Source: Meconema thalassinum
Taxonomy: Eukaryota > Arthropoda > Insecta > Orthoptera > Tettigoniidae
Assembly: GCA_946902985.2 (NCBI GenBank)
Contig: OX336397.1
Location: 153,133,890 to 153,197,889, forward strand
Length of the DNA: 64,000 bases
Reading direction: 5' to 3'
Shown piece by piece: positions 46,080 through 57,885 of the stretch. A model generated the notes under the pieces. That model did no database searches, had not been told where the DNA came from, and saw only the letters and a list, made by a program, of their open reading frames with translations. The stretch's first letter is position 1; the number at the start of each line of letters is the position of its first letter. Both the position numbers and the translations under genes were made by a program.

Positions 46080-46890
46080 TACCAATTGATCTGAGGACTG
46101 TATCAGAACACGAAAGAATATGAAGTGACAAACAATCTTTCAGTACTTACCAACAACCTTTAAGCACACCCCTTCCACATACGTAGCACGCCCCTTCCAT
46201 GTACGTCAGCCCGTTATATCCAAATACTACGTCACACACCACTGCACCAAAATGAAATTCTAACACGCCATTCACGAATTCAACACTATCATTACAATTC
46301 GCCGACACAATTGCGTAGACGACATTACTAATATCACAATCTCGTCATAAACATACGCAAACAGGTGGAAAAAAAATGGCCGACTGTCACGAGAGAGAAC
46401 CGCGCGAAACAAATGTATCAATCAGCTGACAAACTCCCGGCAAGCAATGCGACTGAATACGTCAGTAGTGACATCACGGTAACGTCACTGATGTAACTAA
46501 AATTTCCCCAGACGGGGCTGAATCGTAATGTCGCAATGAACCAACTTTCACGTTGGTAGGTTTGTAACGTAGTTGAGTGGAATTTATTCCGCCCTCCCCA
46601 TCATATTGTGCAGAGGTGTGTGTGTAACCTATTTAGGAATAAAGAAGCCAATTATAGGACGCTTAATTTCAGTGGCTGCTATCAGTAATTCCTCTTTCAA
46701 TTTCAATGATAGACATTCATATTTTACTGGTAATTATACTCTAACTTATATCTGATCAACTCGAGCGTCATGGTGGAATAAGTTTTTCCGTTGACCATTC
46801 CTTCTCACTGTGCACCAGGTGGGTTATATTCTCATTACTGGTAGCCTTACTTGAATACCGTAGGTACTGAAATTACCTCGTTTGGTGTGT
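46080..46890. other. Region upstream of the transposase and up to the foldback
   Basis: 46160-46215 has a short duplicated ccccttccacatacgtag/ccccttccatgtacgtca motif. At 46510-46530 there is a small ccccagacgggg hairpin and text (acatcacggtaacgtcact) rich in CRE-like half sites. No gene was seen. Confidence 0.4.
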
Positions 46891-46894
46891 TATA

Positions 46895-47915
46895 ACACAG
46901 CTAAGATGATACATGGAAATAACGTTTACACCATTAAAGATATCGGTACATTCTGTTTTCATTATTCGTAAACAACACCCAGGGGCTTGGGAAATAATGT
47001 GCTACTTATTCTCTTGGGTTGAGTAATAACCGAGATATTGATACTAACACCGTATTTTTAAAAGGATCGCCACAAATTCAAATAGCTGGCCTATAAGTTT
47101 AGCTGTGTACAATTTAAAATTTGTAAGTATTTTCAAAATTGGACAGTTACTTTCTGAGATATCAATAAGAACAGAATGCGCTGTTGTGCATGCCGCATCA
47201 GATAGCGTGCAGTCGTGCTAGGACATATTGGTTCCTGGGTGTGATTCCAGCCACAGAACGGATACCAGGCATTTAAGCATATCCTACATATGTGATTGGT
47301 TTGCAAAGTGTGTATGACAGGCGAATGCTTGACAGGACAGGGAGGGGGTGTTTTTAAAAGGATTTCAAATGAACATAACGAAAGCTATAATTTATTGTCA
47401 TTGGTTTGAGTACCTACAACTGTGTGAATTGATAATTAAATATAACACAAGACACCTAAAGAGCTCCTTTTAGATAAGCAAATGAATAATGTTGTAGTTA
47501 GACTTATTGGAAATGATCCCCAGGGCGTGGACACGGGAACATAACAACGTTTCGTCGGTGTAATTGGTATGAACCCAGGAACCTGCTTGCTCGTTAATAG
47601 GTCCCTGCCCGACTGCACGCTGTCTGATGCAGCATGCACAACAGCGCATGCAGTTCTAATTTATATCTCAAAAATTAACTGTTCAATTTTGAAAATACTT
47701 ACATATTTGAACTTGGACGGAGTTGAACCAGCTGTATGAATTTGTGCTCTTCCATTTGAGAATATTGATTTCGTGTCAATATCTTGGTTATAACTCTCCA
47801 TATGAGCATAAGTAGCACATTATTTTATTAATCCCTGGGTATCATTTACGAATATGGAAACAGAGTACCGATATCTTGAATGGTTCAGACGTTATTTCCT
47901 TGTAACATCTTACGT
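46895..47915. mobile_element. Foldback element with ~350-bp imperfect inverted arms
   Basis: The left arm (46895-47246) and right arm (47569-47915) are reverse complements with scattered changes. Matched anchors are taagatgatacatggaaataac with cgttatttccttgtaacatc, gtaagtattttcaaaattg with caattttgaaaatacttac, and gcgctgttgtgcatgc with gcatgcacaacagcgc. About 320 bp of unrelated sequence separates them. There is no transposase, and the ends and target duplication are unclear. Confidence 0.85.
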
Positions 47916-48012
47916 CAATAACCTTGTATATGATTATGATTTGGGGTACTGGAATAAGTACGACCTCTTATAATTCTAAAGCGCACTTGTGTGTTCTAGT
48001 TTGCTGAATATT

Positions 48013-48081
48013 ATGGAGCAACAACCATTCATTAAGAGTGAGCCGGAATGGCTGCCTCAAACTGATGAATTACCTAATATT
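48013..48081 (+). CDS. Spliced host gene, exon 1 (start codon)
   Basis: ATG opens 23 codons, MEQQPFIKSEPEWL and onward, ending directly at a consensus GTAAGT donor at 48082. Phase 0. The IKSEPEW-type opening resembles the acidic leader of insect-expanded C2H2 zinc-finger proteins, where DNA-binding fingers lie in later exons. A polypyrimidine-AG (cttgtgtgttctag) just upstream at about 47985-48000 suggests the 5' UTR is also spliced. Function beyond a likely nuclear DNA-binding protein is inference. Confidence 0.68.
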
Positions 48082-48281
48082 GTAAGTTCTATTTATTATG
48101 TTAAGCATGTAACATAACAATCTTAGTGATGTGCATAACAAGCAAGGTTTATTGACTTAATACCTGCTACCAATTAGTACGCTGACCAGAATGTCTTCAT
48201 ATTTTATTGTTACACGTTACTTAGTACAGTTATTCTGTCTGTGTGTTTAACGTTGGCTCATACTTGTATAATACTTTCCAG

Positions 48282-48380
48282 GAATCAATTGACCTGTTAC
48301 CTTCTTATAATCTGCTGGATGATTCTGGTGATATATATGAAGATAAAAGTGGAGTAGTGAAATTTGAACATCAAGTACAG
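48282..48380 (+). CDS. Spliced host gene, exon 2
   Basis: 99 bp, 33 codons, phase 0 at both ends. The acceptor is tactttccag at 48272-48281 and the donor GTGATT at 48381 is weaker. The peptide is acidic and Ser-rich (LLDDSGDIYEDKSG, VVKFEH), continuous in frame with exon 1 (intron 200 bp). No finger motif is present. Confidence 0.65.
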
Positions 48381-48436
48381 GTGATTATAGGTTTTATATT
48401 TCCACTCTTATAAATGGGTCTTATTTTAGCAGTCAG

Positions 48437-48650
48437 TAGTCAAAAACCAGTCAACCCCTGGCACTATACAGCTCATGACGGGCTAAGGCCGACCAAGCGA
48501 CCGCTGCACAGCCATTTGGCCTGCAGATATTGGGGTGACGCGTGATCAGCGCGTAGGGTCCCCTCGGCCGTTAATCTTGGTATTCGTGATCGGGGCGCTG
48601 TCTCACTGTCAGACAGCTACTCAATTGTCAGTCAGTAGTTGCTGATGTTA
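48437..48650 (-). mobile_element. SINE-type repeat (family 5), truncated copy in intron 2
   Basis: ccctggcactatacagctcatga, gcctgcagatattgggg, cccctcggccgttaatcttg and cagacagctactcaattgtc recur, diverged, at 57275-57560, where a tRNA-like head is present. Confidence 0.7.
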
Positions 48651-49244
48651 TTGTGTCCATAATGCGGGTTCACTCTGTTGCCACCCTGGCCCCATTGTAT
48701 GTGAAGTGTACACCATATGCTGTGCATACAGTAGCTAATTTATTGGTAATGCAGGTTCACTGATCATCATCATCATCGTTGACCACCTCCAGTTTCCCGG
48801 GCGTGGTTCACTCTTTTGGCATATTTGTCGGGGGATAAAACACTGATTTAATGATAACCTTTTACATCAAAACTTCAACATTTTAAACCTCAAGCAGTAA
48901 AAACTCTTTCACATCTAATGTGTATTTTTATAAAAATCAAACGAGGGAGAGCTACTCATGCCTGTCAATATAATGTAGGACCTCCTTCCACTTTGATGCC
49001 TCCCTCTCCAGTAAGCTATGGCTATGGTCCACAGCCTCCACTGCTAGCTGTGACTATGAGTATGGTGTTGACTTATCCTTCATCTTCATGATAGCCTCTG
49101 TTGTTGCTTAAATTTTTAATGGTGAGGAGTTTTTGCTGTTTGTAGGAACGTTGAACGAAGGAGAAACAGTGTTGTTGTTTTTAGCCTACTTTCGATTTTT
49201 GCAAAAAATGAAAGTAGACTTATGAGATCAACACAGGGCGAAAA

Positions 49245-49318
49245 AAAGTGTGTCTGTCTGTGTGTGTGTGTATATGTGTGTGAGTCTGTGTGTGTGAGTG
49301 TGTGTGAGTGTGTGGACT
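49245..49318 (+). repeat. (TG)n microsatellite
   Basis: tgtgtgtgtg text with interspersed tctgtctg and gagtgtgtg variants. Confidence 0.9.
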
Positions 49319-49325
49319 CTGAATG

Positions 49326-51180
49326 TCTGTCCCCCCCCCCTATCAATTCGAACACGGTAAACGCGAATTGAACGAAATTTGGTACAAAGGTAGCACTAGC
49401 AAAGGACACCTCAGTGTCATGTTTTATATCGCCGCCATCTTGACTGAAACGTAATGGTGGCCACACAAATGTTCAAAGCTTAAATCAAATTACGACTAAC
49501 CTAATCATCCGATCTCTACCAAATTTTGCAACAACATACCTTTATGGGGGGAGCATCCTTTGACTATACTAATAGGTCATCAGCCTAATAGTTCGCGGAT
49601 GGCGGCCATCTTTGTGTGAAAAACGATTCCCCCTATTAATTTGAACACGGTGAAACCGAATGAAACGAAATTTGGTACAGAGGTAGTACTAGCAGAGGGC
49701 TCCTCATTGTCATATTTTATATCGCCGCCATCTTGACGGAAACGTAATGGCGGCCACACAAATGTTCAAAGCTTAAATCAAATTACGACTAACCTAATCA
49801 TCCGATCTCTACCAAATTTTGCAACAACATACCTTTATGGAGGAAGCATTCTTTGATCAAATTAATAGGTCATTAGCCTAATAGTTTGCGGATGGCGGCC
49901 ATCTTTGTGTGAAAATTGATTCCCCCTAATAATTCGAACACTGTGAAACCGAATGGAACGAAATTTGGTACAGAGGTAGTACTAGCAGAGGGCTCCTCAG
50001 TGTCATATTTTATATCGCCGCCATCTTGACGGAAACGTAATGGCGGCCACACAAATATTCAAAGCTTGAATCAAATTACGACTAACCTAATCATCCGATC
50101 TCTACCAAATTTTGCGACAACATACCTTTATGGAGGAAGCATCCTTTGACCATATTAATAGGTTATTAGGGTAATAGTTTGCGGTGGCGGCCATCTTTGT
50201 GTCAAAATCGATTCCCCCTATTAATTCAAACACGGTGAAACCGAATAGAACGAAATTTGGTACAGAGGTAGCTCTAGCAAAGGGCACCTCAGTGTCATTT
50301 TTTATATTGCCGCCATTTTGACAGAAACGTAATGGCGGCCACACAAATGTTCAAAGCTTAAATCAAATTACGACTAACCTAATCATCCGATCTCTACCAA
50401 ATTTTGCAACAATATACCTTTATGGAGGGAGCATCATTTGACCAATCTAATAGGTCATTAGACTAATAGTTTGCGGATGGCGGCCATCTTTGTGTCAAAA
50501 TCGATTCCCCCTATTAATTCGAACACAGTGAAACCGAATGGAACGAAATTTGGTACAGAGGTAGCAGTAGCAATGGGCACCTCAGTGTCATGTTTTATAT
50601 CGCCGCCATCTTGACGGAAACGTAATGGCGGCCACACAAATGTTCAAAGCTTAAATCAAATTACGATTAACCTAATCATCCGATCTCTACCAAATTTTGC
50701 AACAACATACCGTTATGGAGGGAGCATCCTTTGACCAAAATAATAGGTCATTAGCCTAATATTTTGCGGATGGCGGCCATCTTTGTTTGAAAATCGATTC
50801 CCCCTATCAATTCGAACACGGTGAAACCGAATGGAACGAAATTTGGTACAGAGGTAGCACTAGCAAAGGGCACCTCAGTGTCATGTTTTATATCACCGCC
50901 ATCTTGACGGAAACGTAATCGCGGCCACCCAAATGTTAAAAGCTAATATGTAAATACGACCAACCTAATAATCTAGTCTCTACCAAATTTTGCAACAACA
51001 TATCTTTATGTGGAAAGCATATCCTGACCAAACTGCAAGATCATCTGCCCAATAGTTTGCAGATGGTGGCCAAGTATGTGTAAATCCATTCCCCATATCA
51101 ATTCAAACACGGTGAAACCGAATTGAATGAATTTTTTTACAGAGTTAGCACTAGCAAAGGGCTCCTCATATTCATGTTTA
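49326..51180. repeat. Tandem array, ~292-bp unit, 6+ copies
   Basis: The ccccctat(t/c)aattcgaacac motif recurs at about 49335, 49631, 49922, 50215, 50507, 50800 and 51090. Each unit carries both gccgccatcttgacgg and gatggcggccatcttt, i.e. the GGCGGCCATCTT-like core in both directions. The last unit is the most diverged. Confidence 0.95.
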
Positions 51181-51545
51181 ATATCCCTATAGCACGTTGT
51201 ATTTCAACAAGCTACTGCAACCAACATTCAATTATACTCCTTGAAAAGGACAAAGAGTTATAACAATACCCATGCATTTAGGAGAAAGTAGGCTATATGT
51301 TCTTTACTGAACATCTTGTTTTTTTTACTGGCACCAAGTCACCGTCGAAAATCCCAGAGATGGTCTACGGCGGTGTTTCTCAGCCTTTCATTGGACCACT
51401 GTCGTCAATTTCATTCTCGAAAGTTCTTAAGCCTCTGTCTATGAAAATATTGTTATTCACTTCTCTGTTTATTAGCACATTGCGTAATCATCTTGATAAC
51501 GACAAGGGCTCATGCATTATTAATTTCAAGTGAATTTATATAACA

Positions 51546-53289
51546 CAAGCTGTACCCGGCATGCGTTGCAATGCCAATCAAAGAAAGTGTTGGCGTTGAA
51601 ATTCTGTTTCTTGAAGTGCTTTTGGATACACAACATGTTTTTCAATTTCCGTTAACTGCATCTAAGCTATCGTAAAATGGATTTTCTAATTTAGAACCAT
51701 TCGTGGGAGCGTGCACAACAACTTTCAAAAGTTTCATCGCAATCGCATGAATGTCATAACGTATACGGGATTTTGTTTGAACGATTCGTGCGCTGTCACT
51801 CATTTGTTGATTCTACTTGTACGCTACCTATTGAGGAATGGATTTACTAAGTCGAAACCCTACCCTGTCGTGTACACAATAACTCATCAAGGTTTCATCA
51901 CAATCGAAGAAGGTTATATGAACGCATATGGGATTTTGTTGAAACGCTTCACGCGTCGTCACCCATTTGTTGCATATACTGGTGCGCTACCTATTGTGAA
52001 ATGGATTTTTAAGTCGAAACACTTCCCTGGCGTGTACAAAATGACTTATCAATGTTTCATCGCAATCGGATGAATGGTATATGCACGTATACGGGGTTTT
52101 GTTTAAACGATTCGTGCGCTGTCACTCATTTGTTGAATCTACTCGTGTGCTACCTATTGAGAAATGTATTACTAAGTCAAAGCCCTTCCCTGGCGTGTAC
52201 ACAATAACTCAAGGTTTCATCGCAATCGAAGAAGGTTATATGAACGCAATAGGGGATTTTGTTGAAACGCTTCGCGCGTCGTCACCCATTTGTTGCATCT
52301 ACTCTTGCGATACTTATTGTGAAATGGATTTACTAAGTCCCCTTCCCTGGCGGGTACAAAATAACTGATCAATGTTTCATCGCAATCGGATGAATAGTAT
52401 ATGAACGCATACCGGATTTTGTTTAAACGATTCGCGCCCCGTCACTCATTTGTTGAATCTACTCGTGTGCTACCTAATGTAAAATGTATTTACTAAGTTA
52501 GAAACCGTCACGTAAGTGTCCAAAACATCTCACCCAAGTTTCATCGCTATCGGACTAATGGGATATGAAGACATAGGGGACTGTATTGAAATGCTCCGCG
52601 TGTCGTCGTTCATTTGTCGAATCTACTCGTGTGCTACCTACTGTGAAATGTATTTATTAAGCCACAACCCTTCCTTGGAGTGTCCACCATATTTCACCCA
52701 AGTTTCACCGCTAACGGCAGAATGGTATATGACCTTATACGGGACTTTGTTGAAACGCTTCGCGCGGCGTCCCTCATTTGTTGAATCTACTTGTGTACTG
52801 CATATTGTATAGTGGATTTACTAAGCCAGAAACCTTCCATGACGTGTACACAACATCTCACCCAAGGTTCATAGCTATCGGACGAATGGTATATGAATGC
52901 ATACGGGACTTTGTTGAAACGCTTTGCGTGTCGTCGCTCATTTGTTGAATCTCCTCGTGCGCTATCTACTGTGAAATGTATTCACTAATTTTGAAACCTT
53001 CACGTAAGTGTACACAACATCTCACCCAAGTTTCATCGCTATCGGACGAATGGTATATGAACACATACGGGACTTTGTTGAAACGCTTCGCGCATCGTCG
53101 CTCATTTGTTGAATCTACGCGTGCGCTACCTATTGTAAAATGGATCTACTAAGTCAGAAACCTTCCTTGGAGTGTACTCAACATCTCACCCAAGTTTCAT
53201 CGCAATCGGATGAATGGTATATGAACGCATATTAGACATACCCACAGACAGACAAACTAACACGTAACATTGATTTTTATATATATAGG
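51546..53289 (-). mobile_element. Non-autonomous Helitron carrying a 162-bp array
   Basis: On the minus strand the right end begins CCTATATATATAAAAATCAA, close to the TCTATATATATAAAA start common in insect Helitrons. The left end finishes GCCGGGTACAGCTTG, a decayed version of the hairpin-plus-CTAG terminus. No rep/helicase is inside. Nearly all of its length is the tandem array at 51715-53245. Confidence 0.68.
51715..53245. repeat. Tandem array, ~162-bp unit, about 10 copies
   Basis: The motif tttcatcgcaatcgg (or tttcatcgctatcgg) recurs at about 51731, 51893, 52053, 52216, 52375, 52538, 52702, 52867, 53030 and 53192. Other blocks are acgggattttgttgaaacgc, cactcatttgttgaatctac and gtgtacacaa. 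Frames of 80-120 codons here are repeat translation. Confidence 0.93.
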
Positions 53290-53294
53290 TGAGA

Positions 53295-53780
53295 TTTGAA
53301 GTAGCTCGCCACTGTACTTACAAATAAGCCCCTATTTCTTATTCGGTCCCGATAAATTACACCCATGTTAGGTTTCCATGAGATCAAAATTGGTTGTAAA
53401 TTGTCAACGCTTGGTACAAGACTTGTAACACAAAATTTATCAACATTTCTTGTTCTTATTAATGTTATATGGTAACTATAAGTAACTGCATCTACGCCGC
53501 GAATTCCTATCACACACACACACTCAGTTCTAGTGACAATACACTATGCCCACGTTTTGCGAACGTATACTAACTGAAATGCTTTTTGATAAAAACTGCA
53601 CATTAACTGTTAGTTTTTTTTTTGCCATGTAGCCATGGACGAAAGAAAACTATGAATGCGGGGTTGAATTACCTTCAGTATGTTACTTTATTCCCTCATT
53701 CTTTCAGTGCATGTTTATAAGCCATCTGTAAGATACAATACCACCTACGGAAAGGAACATATAAAATGTGAAGCAAGTCA
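53295..53780. other. Intron 2 sequence, nothing recognised
   Basis: No bounded repeat or exon before the exon 3 acceptor. Confidence 0.4.
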
Positions 53781-53791
53781 TTTCTTTGCAG

Positions 53792-53893
53792 GACGATACA
53801 GACCATCACACAGATATTAAGATTGAGAAATCTTCTATTCCGGGGAACGTTCCATGTACCACAACAGCAGTATCATTTTCAGATCTGAAAGAG
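53792..53893 (+). CDS. Spliced host gene, exon 3
   Basis: 102 bp, 34 codons, phase 0, between a strong acceptor (tttctttgcag) and a consensus GTAAGT donor at 53894. The peptide DDTDHHTDIKIEKSS continues the acidic leader, with an IKIE motif resembling the IKSE of exon 1. The preceding intron of 5.4 kb is filled by tandem-array elements at 49.2-53.3 kb. Confidence 0.7.
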
Positions 53894-54285
53894 GTAAGTA
53901 TCTTCATGCGTCTTTACAAGACACCTCCTTATCACCTCATAGCATTTAGGGATTAAGAGTTGTATTCTCACAATAAGTTGATGACAAACGGAAGTGTTTG
54001 GCTGTTAATACCAATCCAATGTCATCCTCAGCCTGTATCTCCTTTGCAAACAGTGTGCTCCCGTACTCTAGCAGACACACAATGCTTGTAGTTACTAGCA
54101 TGCTCTACAATAGACTTCCCATAGAGGCATTTCATTGCCCAATCTAACTTCTTTTCATCATTAAAATATAAAATTGCAGCGAATTGTGAAGAAATGCCTT
54201 GTATCATATTGTGAAGGTTAATTGATTTATGCCTTTATTCTCAGAAGATATGCTCGTATGGGCAGTCTAGTTGCTTATTACTCAA

Positions 54286-54730
54286 CTAGCAGGTACCCGC
54301 GGCTTCGCTTGCTATCAAGACAACGGGGACGATGCATTATTGCTGATAATTGGTCTATTCTATTACAGCAATCGCGGCTACAGGTGGGTCCATTCTAATT
54401 CTGAAAATTCTGATACATACATTATATTGATATGAGCAGAAAAGTGGGAATTTTATAGAGTTGTAAAAGTTTGCAGGGTACGATGTTTCATTACGGTATG
54501 TGAACACATTTTAGAATTACGTTTTTGGTTTTGCCACCCTCTGCTGAGACATAACGATTTTGTTGTCCGGATACTCGCGAGCACGCCACATACTGTTGCC
54601 CATGGGAAAAAATGGTTTTGTCTAAATGTACACCTGCTGCTGTGAACTGTGTGTCATTGCGCTTTGTTAGTAGAAATTGCAAATATTGTTTGAAGATGGA
54701 ACTGCACTCTTGCACACTGGAATGGTATAT
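54286..54730 (-). pseudogene. Helitron 3' end with helicase C-terminus remnant
   Basis: The minus frame 54491-54715 reads GVHLDKTIFSHGQQYVACSR and then GGKTKNVILKCV. This is the C-terminal end of a Pif1-type Helitron helicase (FSHGQxYVAxSR is the last helicase motif, followed by the GKTKNxxxKEV tail). About 200 bp further on, the strand ends GCGAAGCCGCGGGTACC then TGCTAG before a T, matching the Helitron rule of a terminal hairpin and CTRR inserted 5' of T. The catalytic rep and most of the helicase are absent. Confidence 0.85.
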
Positions 54731-54971
54731 CTATTGGAATATGGGGAATTAAAAGTATTTTTCCTTAAGCTAATCTGGGTGTAATTTTGCCACACTTATT
54801 GATGATTTGAACGTCAACATGTCGCTATTAATAGACCTAAAGTAAAATATCGCTCACCTTGGCCGCTGATGTACATCATGCAGTCTCTTCCAGTGTTACA
54901 TCCCAGGGATTGAAATTCTCTAACAACCCTTTTGCCTCACATGCCTCTCTAAGTAATTGAAATTCCCGATT

Positions 54972-55830
54972 GTTGTTGTTGTTGTTTGAGTCTTCAGTTT
55001 TTTGACTGGTTTGATGAAGCCGTTCATCTCCCTCTCCTGAGCTAATCGTTTCATCTCTACATAGCTAGCACACCCTACATCCAAGGCAATCTATTTAACC
55101 CTGGTCTACCCCTTCAGTTGTTGTCCTCGACCCTCCCATCCATTACTAAGCTTGCTATTCCTGGGTGTCTTAATGTGTGTCATACCAACCTATCTCTTCT
55201 CTTCATTAGCAGTCGCCAGAAACATCTCTCCTTTCCCACTCGTCTTAATAGCTCTTCATTTGTTACCCTATCTACCCATCTGATCTTCATCATACTCCTG
55301 TAACACCATATTTCAAACGCTTCAATTCTCCTCTTTTCTGCTGCACCATTAGTCCAAGTTTGACTTCCTTATAGTGTCTCGCTCCAGACAAAAGCTTTCA
55401 AAAATGACTTCCTATTACCTAAATGTGTATTCGATGTCAACTGATTCCTTTTCTGTAGAAATAATTTCCTTGCCTGAGCCAACCTGCTTTTTATATCCCC
55501 TTTGCTTCGTCCATAACTGGTTATTTTGCTTCCTAAGTAATATAAGTCTCCTACTTCCCGTAGCGTTTCGCCTGCCAATTTGATGTCCATAGAGGTTTCA
55601 GATTTATTTCGGCTGCATTCCAATAATTTTGTTTTACATTTATTGATTTTCATCATGAATTATTTCCTCAAGACGGTGTCCATACCATTCAAAAAATCGT
55701 TCAAATCCTCTGGCGTATCGGCCGAGATGACGATGTCATCAGCAAATTTCAAAGATGAAATTATTTCTCCTTGAATCTTCGCTCTCACTTTAAATTTTTC
55801 TCCAATTTCCTGATTATTGAGTTTTTAGAG
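54972..55830 (-). mobile_element. 5'-truncated RTE-like LINE in intron 3
   Basis: On the minus strand it ends GACTCAAACAACAACAACAA, an RTE-type tail. Coding text includes SLKFADDIVISADTPEDL (motif C FADD), then, after a frame break, MDIKLAGETLREVGDLYYLG, SRLAQARKLFLQKRNQLTS (55369-55656) and AAEKRRIEAFEIWCYRSMMK. It is an RT C-terminal fragment with several stops. Confidence 0.85.
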
Positions 55831-55834
55831 ATCT

Positions 55835-56119
55835 TTGAAATGCGTTGCCCTCGCACATGGTGTAGATGCATTGTCAAAGGAAAACATTCCATGTTACGAA
55901 CATGGGCCGCATAACCTGTACCGAAAGCCTATTCTGAACAGCAGTTCCTTGAACTCAGATTTCCTAACATTTTATTGTATCTTTCCATGTGGTTTATCTC
56001 TGTACCTCAACATACAGAAGAGTGCTTTAAAAATCATGTATTGTGTAAATTTTGGAAAAGGTAGTGAGTGTGGTTTTAGCCGGAGTGGATACTCGTTCGT
56101 AGAAATTCTTTTCAGTAAT
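55835..56119. other. Unassigned intron 3 stretch
   Basis: A 100-codon plus-strand frame spans it but shows no domain and runs into the solo LTR. I do not call it a gene. Confidence 0.4.
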
Positions 56120-56123
56120 ATAG

Positions 56124-57011
56124 TGTTGTACCCCTAGGGTACGCTACCATCATCCCCTAATACTAATACCCCCGAGAAATCCAAATGCCAAACACTTACT
56201 TCAGAAATCTACAAATACAGTTACAGAATTATAAACCCAATAAATCATCACCGCTATGAACTCAGGTAGCCTCGTATCCCAGCCAACGACCCCAGGAAGG
56301 GCTATGACTCAGGAGAAATGTGCGGATTCCGCAGACGTAGCCTGAGGCGTCTATAAAAACTCCGGGAGGTCACGCCCCCGGATCAGTCTGTCTCAGTGCT
56401 ACCTACGTTCTGAATCGCTGATGCTAGCTGAAGGGTAAGTGTATCAAGCGATCACTACACACACAGTCATACTACACTCCCATCCGCCTGTGCTTGGATT
56501 GTACTAATTATCTATTTCTATCAACTGAATTGCTATTTGCCAGAGTACTTCCAAATCGAAGTACATATTAAATTCAAACACAATAGAAGTCACTGGTCTT
56601 GTCCTTTATTTAATTAGCTGATAAGATCCTACCCTCTTAGCTTCCCCATTAGGTAGGATCTAGAATTAGCACTACTATTTAATTGCTTCGTGACGTCAGC
56701 AGAGCGCCACCGCACAGCACTGACACAAGCAGGTTCCCTGTTAGCTCGCCTGCTTACGACTTACTTTAGACCGCTGGGTACGGCTAGCGCGCACAGAGTA
56801 ATAATTAAATTACCCTGCCTACACACCCACACCCGGAACTACCCCGCCAAGCAGTACATTGGGGAGTTCTCCTTGCAGATCGCACTGACGATCGCAAACC
56901 ACTAGATAATCCATACCTCTTACAAGTCATTGCCAAGCTTTCCCCCTAAACACACTAATTTCATCCCTTAGGTTAATTCTTTGTACAGGCTACCCTCACA
57001 GGTACCTTACA
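56124..57011. mobile_element. Solo LTR, 888 bp
   Basis: Begins tgttgtacccc and ends ggtaccttaca (TG...CA), flanked by the 4-bp duplication ATAG (56120-56123 and 57012-57015). Inside there is a TATA-like tataaaaac near 56354 followed about 200 bp later by attaaattcaaac. Orientation as a plus-strand LTR is suggested by the TATA. 4-bp duplications are typical of Ty3/gypsy and BEL-type elements. No internal coding region remains, so the element was lost by LTR-LTR recombination. Confidence 0.75.
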
Positions 57012-57274
57012 ATAGACTGGTTCACAATTTTGTAAGTGCACATTGAGGTACGTCACGGTGGGATGCCTTAAGTGTTACGGAAACGGCAATAGCCACCACA
57101 GAGCTTCGTTGCTACTGAAATAACGACCAGACTGATATTTGTACTTAACTATACGGAATTTGTGAGCCCAGTGTTTATGAAATTGAAGCTATATCGCTAC
57201 CATTATTTAGTAGCCGCTACTGTAGTGTTTGAAAATTGAAAGTGGTATTAGAAGCCGCTTACCCTAATTTTTTA

Positions 57275-57560
57275 ACCCTGGCACTACAGATCATGAAGGG
57301 CCTAGGCCTATCAAGCCACCACTTCCCAGCCATTTGACCTGCAGATATTGTGGTGATGCGTGGTCAGTGCATCGTGTCCCCTCGGCCGTTAATCTTGTTC
57401 CTCGTGACCGGGCCGCTGCCTCTCTTTCAGACAGCTACTGAATTGTCCTCACGAAGCTGAGTGCACTCCGTTGCAGCCCTCACGTCAGTGTCTAAAATCT
57501 CTGACGGAGCCATGAATCGAACCCGGGGCCTCCGGATGAGAGGCAGGCGCGCTACCCTGT
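57275..57560 (-). mobile_element. tRNA-derived SINE (family 5)
   Basis: Minus-strand head GGGTAGCGCGCCTGCCTC (A-box side) and GGGTTCGATTC (B box, about 57516-57526), with body blocks shared with 48437-48650. Confidence 0.8.
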
Positions 57561-57885
57561 TCTTATAGTGTTTATATATATCTTGAAGAAGATAATGAAT
57601 GGATTGGCATTGGCTCCTACAGGGATATATATATATCAAATCGGATGTCGTACCTTGAGGTTCAGTTGCCATGGAAACGGACATGCCATTAGTTCATCAG
57701 TTTATCAGAGTGAAGGTAGTTTTCTGCGAATATCTTTGAAACTGTTGATTTTAGGTTTTCGTTGTCCCTTAGGGACATACCGAGTATTGTTTCTTGCATC
57801 GAGGGGCGTAAAATGAGCTTTGTCCGGTCTTTATGTGACAACTTCGATATTTTGTCTCGGTTGTGTATTTTTGGTGACTTTTCAG

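Larger units (their letters stand above)
49182..51294. mobile_element. Candidate TIR element carrying a 292-bp array
   Basis: A 12-bp inverted pair, tagcctactttc at 49182-49193 and gaaagtaggcta at 51283-51294, encloses a (TG)n tract (49245-49318) and the 292-bp array. No coding region is visible. The call rests on the inverted pair and its close fit to the array borders. Confidence 0.5.

Noticed and set aside
40184..46545. One large Merlin element spanning the satellite, from an inverted cattgcga pair
   Set aside because: The match is only 8 bp, it does not extend, and no target duplication was found.
51711..52812. Several 90-120-codon plus-strand frames
   Set aside because: They are periodic translations of the 162-bp array, repeating the same peptide text.
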